A stretch of DNA of 7,360 nucleotides from Methanothrix sp. Lineage in GTDB: Archaea > Halobacteriota > Methanosarcinia > Methanotrichales > Methanotrichaceae. The notes under the pieces were generated by a model. That model searched no databases. It had not been told where the DNA came from and saw only the letters and a list, made by a program, of their open reading frames with translations. The stretch covers positions 1 through 7,360 of the forward strand of contig JAAZNX010000193.1 in the NCBI GenBank assembly GCA_012798025.1, written 5' to 3'. Positions 5,457 to 7,360 of this stretch are shown in pieces. The translations under genes and the position numbers were made by a program. Each line of letters begins with the position of its first letter. The stretch's first letter is position 1.

Positions 5457-5810
5457 ATGGAGTTCAAACAATGCATTGTGGTTCGTGAGGACCTGAAGCT
5501 TTCAGCCGGCAAGCTGGCCGTCCAGGTGGCCCATGCTGCCGTGATGGCGTTGGAAAGAGCAGAGAAGATGGACAAGTCCTTAGTCGCAGACTGGAAGGCG
5601 GAAGGCCAGAAGAAGGTGGTCCTAAAAGTGTCAGGCGTGCCGGACCTTTTTCGGATCAGGGAGGACGCAGAGCGGGCCGGAATTCCCAGTGCCATCGTGG
5701 CCGATGCAGGCCTAACTGAGATCCCTCCTGGGACAATAACTGCTTTAGGTCTTGGACCCGCTCCCGACAAGCAGATGGATAAAGTGACTGGCAGGCTAAA
5801 GCTGATCTGA
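5457..5810 (+). CDS. pth2: Peptidyl-tRNA hydrolase, Pth2 type
   Basis: Cytosolic enzyme that cleaves the ester bond of peptidyl-tRNA released prematurely from ribosomes, freeing tRNA for reuse. At 117 aa it is a complete member of the archaeal and eukaryotic Pth2 family, unrelated to bacterial Pth. Family motifs are KQCIVVREDLKLSAGK (4-19), QVAHAA (23-28), GQKKVVLKV (50-58), DAGLTEIPPGT (83-93), GPAPDKQMDKVTG (100-112) and LKLI at the end. K19, H26 and D83 are the likely active-site residues by comparison with the family. The ATG at 5457 gives the normal N-terminus, with GGGG at 5443-5446 as a moderate ribosome binding site. It lies 46 bases after dnaG and 22 bases before truD, the latter suggesting co-transcription. 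Confidence 0.97.
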   Translation: MEFKQCIVVREDLKLSAGKLAVQVAHAAVMALERAEKMDKSLVADWKAEGQKKVVLKVSGVPDLFRIREDAERAGIPSAIVADAGLTEIPPGTITALGLGPAPDKQMDKVTGRLKLI

Positions 5811-5832
5811 TATTTGCTATTTTTGAGGCAAG

Positions 5833-7149
5833 ATGCTGGTTGCAACTGATCTGGATAGAGCCCTGGGAATGGATTACTACGCCACAGAAACTCCAGGATG
5901 CGGAGGCGTCATTCGCAGCAGTCCAGAGGACTTCCAGGTCGATGAGGTCTACGAGGACCTCAGATACGAGGGCGGAAGGTATCTCATATTGGAGGTGGAG
6001 AAGAAGAACTGGGATACTCATCGCCTTGTTCGTGAGATGTCCAGGCAGCTTCGCATCAGCCAAAAGAGAATCAGCTGGGCAGGAACCAAGGACAAGCGTG
6101 CGGTAACCCGTCAGCGCATCAGCATCATGAACCTGGACGAATCTGAGCTGAAGAACGTCGCTCTGCCAGATCTGAAAATAAAGGTGTTGGGCAGGACTAA
6201 CCGTTCTGTTGGCCTGGGAGATCTCCTGGGAAATAGGTTCAAAATCACCATTCGTGATCTGACCTGTCCTGAGCCAGAGAGCCGTCTTGCTGGCATCACA
6301 GAGGAGATCATGCGTCTGAAGGGAGTTCCAAATTATTTTGGAGTGCAGAGGTTCGGGGATACGAGGCCTGTGACTCATAAGGTGGGCGAGGCTTTGGTGC
6401 GGGGCGACATAGAGGGTGCTGTCTTCACATATCTTGCATTGCCATTCCCAGGCGAGCCTGAGAGGACGAAGGAGGCGCGCGAGCAGCTCTGGCAGAGCCG
6501 GGACGTCTCTTCGGCCCTCAAGAGCTTTCCTGGTTATTTGCACCACGAGCTGGCTATGCTGAACTTTCTGATCGAGCATCCCCGGGACTATGCACATGCA
6601 TTCGATGTTCTTTCCATCAATCTGAGACGCCTATTCGTTCATGCCTACCAGTCATATCTTTTCAACAAGATCCTCAGCAAGAGGCTGAAGGCAGGCCTGC
6701 CGCTGGACAGAGCCGTGGAGGGAGATGTGGTCTGCTTCTCCAGGGGCGGTCAGCCTGACATCGACAGGCTCCAGCCAGTGACTTCAGATAACCTGGTTGC
6801 CGTGAATCGGCTGGCCGAGCGCAGTCGGGCATTTGTCACACTGCCTCTAATCGGCTTTGAAACCGACCTTGCAAAGGGAGCAGAGGGTGAAATAGAGAAT
6901 GCAATTCTCCGGGAGCAGAGCGTGGCCCCTCAAGACTTTCGCATTGAATCCAACCCTGAACTGGGCTCAAGAGGAACGAGGCGCACTGCCCTGCTGAGGG
7001 TCGCTCCCACCATCACATGCGAGGGCCGTAGCGCAAAACTGGATTTCTTCCTGCCCAAAGGCGCATATGCCACTGTGATATTGCGCGAATACACCAAGAG
7101 CGTTACTGTTATCCCCAAGGAAGCGGGAGGGCTTGAAACGTGCAACTAG
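5833..7149 (+). CDS. truD: tRNA pseudouridine synthase D, archaeal type
   Basis: Pseudouridine synthase of the TruD/Pus7 family, which in E. coli modifies U13 of tRNA-Glu; archaeal members are expected to act on tRNA position 13 and sometimes other sites. At 438 aa it has the length usual for archaeal TruD, longer than the bacterial enzyme. The catalytic motif WAGTKDKRAVTRQRISI (82-98) contains the expected nucleophile D87. NYFGVQRFG (167-175), the FVHAYQSYLFN segment (268-278) and the closing FFLPKGAYATVILREYTK (405-422) are further family signatures, and the TRUD insertion domain lies roughly between 170 and 340. GAGG (5825-5828) precedes the ATG by four bases. A second ATG 12 codons in is possible, but the residues between (TDLDRALGM) look like a normal N-terminus. 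It follows pth2 by 22 bases and overlaps the next gene by ten. Confidence 0.97.
   Translation: MLVATDLDRALGMDYYATETPGCGGVIRSSPEDFQVDEVYEDLRYEGGRYLILEVEKKNWDTHRLVREMSRQLRISQKRISWAGTKDKRAVTRQRISIMNLDESELKNVALPDLKIKVLGRTNRSVGLGDLLGNRFKITIRDLTCPEPESRLAGITEEIMRLKGVPNYFGVQRFGDTRPVTHKVGEALVRGDIEGAVFTYLALPFPGEPERTKEAREQLWQSRDVSSALKSFPGYLHHELAMLNFLIEHPRDYAHAFDVLSINLRRLFVHAYQSYLFNKILSKRLKAGLPLDRAVEGDVVCFSRGGQPDIDRLQPVTSDNLVAVNRLAERSRAFVTLPLIGFETDLAKGAEGEIENAILREQSVAPQDFRIESNPELGSRGTRRTALLRVAPTITCEGRSAKLDFFLPKGAYATVILREYTKSVTVIPKEAGGLETCN
7125..7131 (+). promoter_or_regulatory. Strong ribosome binding site inside the truD end
   Basis: GGGAGGG lies eight bases before the GTG at 7140 and within the last codons of truD. 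The purine-rich match and the spacing are good evidence that translation starts at that GTG. Confidence 0.6.
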
Positions 7150-7360
7150 AACTGGAAGACCCATATGTGGTTGTCTACAGGCAGATCCATGCCATAGTCG
7201 ATGCAGACGAGAGACAGGTGGAGCTCCTCGAGCGCTCCAACTGCTATGGCGGGTCGGCCTGGGCTCAATATCATTACTCAAAAGGACCGCTGGTAATCAG
7301 TGCCCGCAACCTAGGCGATTGGTTCCGCTACATGATATCGCCGGGACATGTCGATCTGGA
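7140..7360 (+). CDS. Unrecognised protein, N-terminal part only (cut by the window edge)
   Basis: The frame is open for 73 codons from GTG to the right edge. It begins MQLELEDPYVVVYRQIHA, then continues through a charged helix-like stretch (about 21-32, DADERQVELLER), a Gly/Trp/Tyr-rich part (SNCYGGSAWAQYHYS, 33-47) and an LVISARNLGDWFRYM segment (about 51-65). I do not recognise the family. The start overlaps the end of truD by ten bases and has a strong ribosome binding site, so it is very likely co-translated with truD. No signal peptide, transmembrane segment or metal-binding motif is visible in the part present. Its partners suggest a role near tRNA or translation, but that is only an inference from position. 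Confidence 0.7.
   Translation, partial: MQLELEDPYVVVYRQIHAIVDADERQVELLERSNCYGGSAWAQYHYSKGPLVISARNLGDWFRYMISPGHVDL

Noticed and set aside
5656..6597. 313-codon - strand frame across pth2 and truD
   Set aside because: It is long, but fully antisense to two genes with clear family motifs. Its translation shows no recognisable domain, so it is a shadow of high-GC codon use.

Overview
This is a piece of archaeal chromosome, most likely from a methanogenic euryarchaeon. The genes are MCM replicative helicase, a DUF424 protein, archaeal Nmd3, archaeal-type DnaG, Pth2 and archaeal TruD, a set that is archaeal throughout. The moderate GC content and general look of the proteins would suit the Methanosarcinales, perhaps Methanothrix/Methanosaeta, but that placement is inferred from family resemblance, not from a search.

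All confidently identified genes lie on the + strand in two groups. Group 1 (222-3673) is mcm, DUF424 and nmd3, packed with no gap between the first two and a 4-base overlap between the last two, so almost certainly one transcript. Group 2 (4079 to the right edge) is dnaG, pth2, truD and an unrecognised gene that starts inside the end of truD and runs off the window. A 405-base AT-richer interval (3674-4078) separates the groups. It has no convincing gene, but holds a TATA-like element just after nmd3, several good hairpins in a row, and two perfect palindromes near the probable dnaG promoter. It is the least explained part of the window.

The first 221 bases hold a weak 62-codon frame on the - strand, opposed by a + frame open from the left edge. 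Neither can be settled here.

Functionally the window mixes DNA replication (MCM, DnaG) with ribosome and RNA metabolism: Nmd3 for the large ribosomal subunit, DnaG as an exosome subunit, Pth2 for recycling peptidyl-tRNA, and TruD for tRNA pseudouridylation. DnaG belongs to both sides. The genes are conserved and ordinary one by one. The points worth attention are the intergenic structures, the DUF424 gene locked between mcm and nmd3, and the unknown gene at the right edge. I see no mobile element, CRISPR array, rRNA or complete tRNA.
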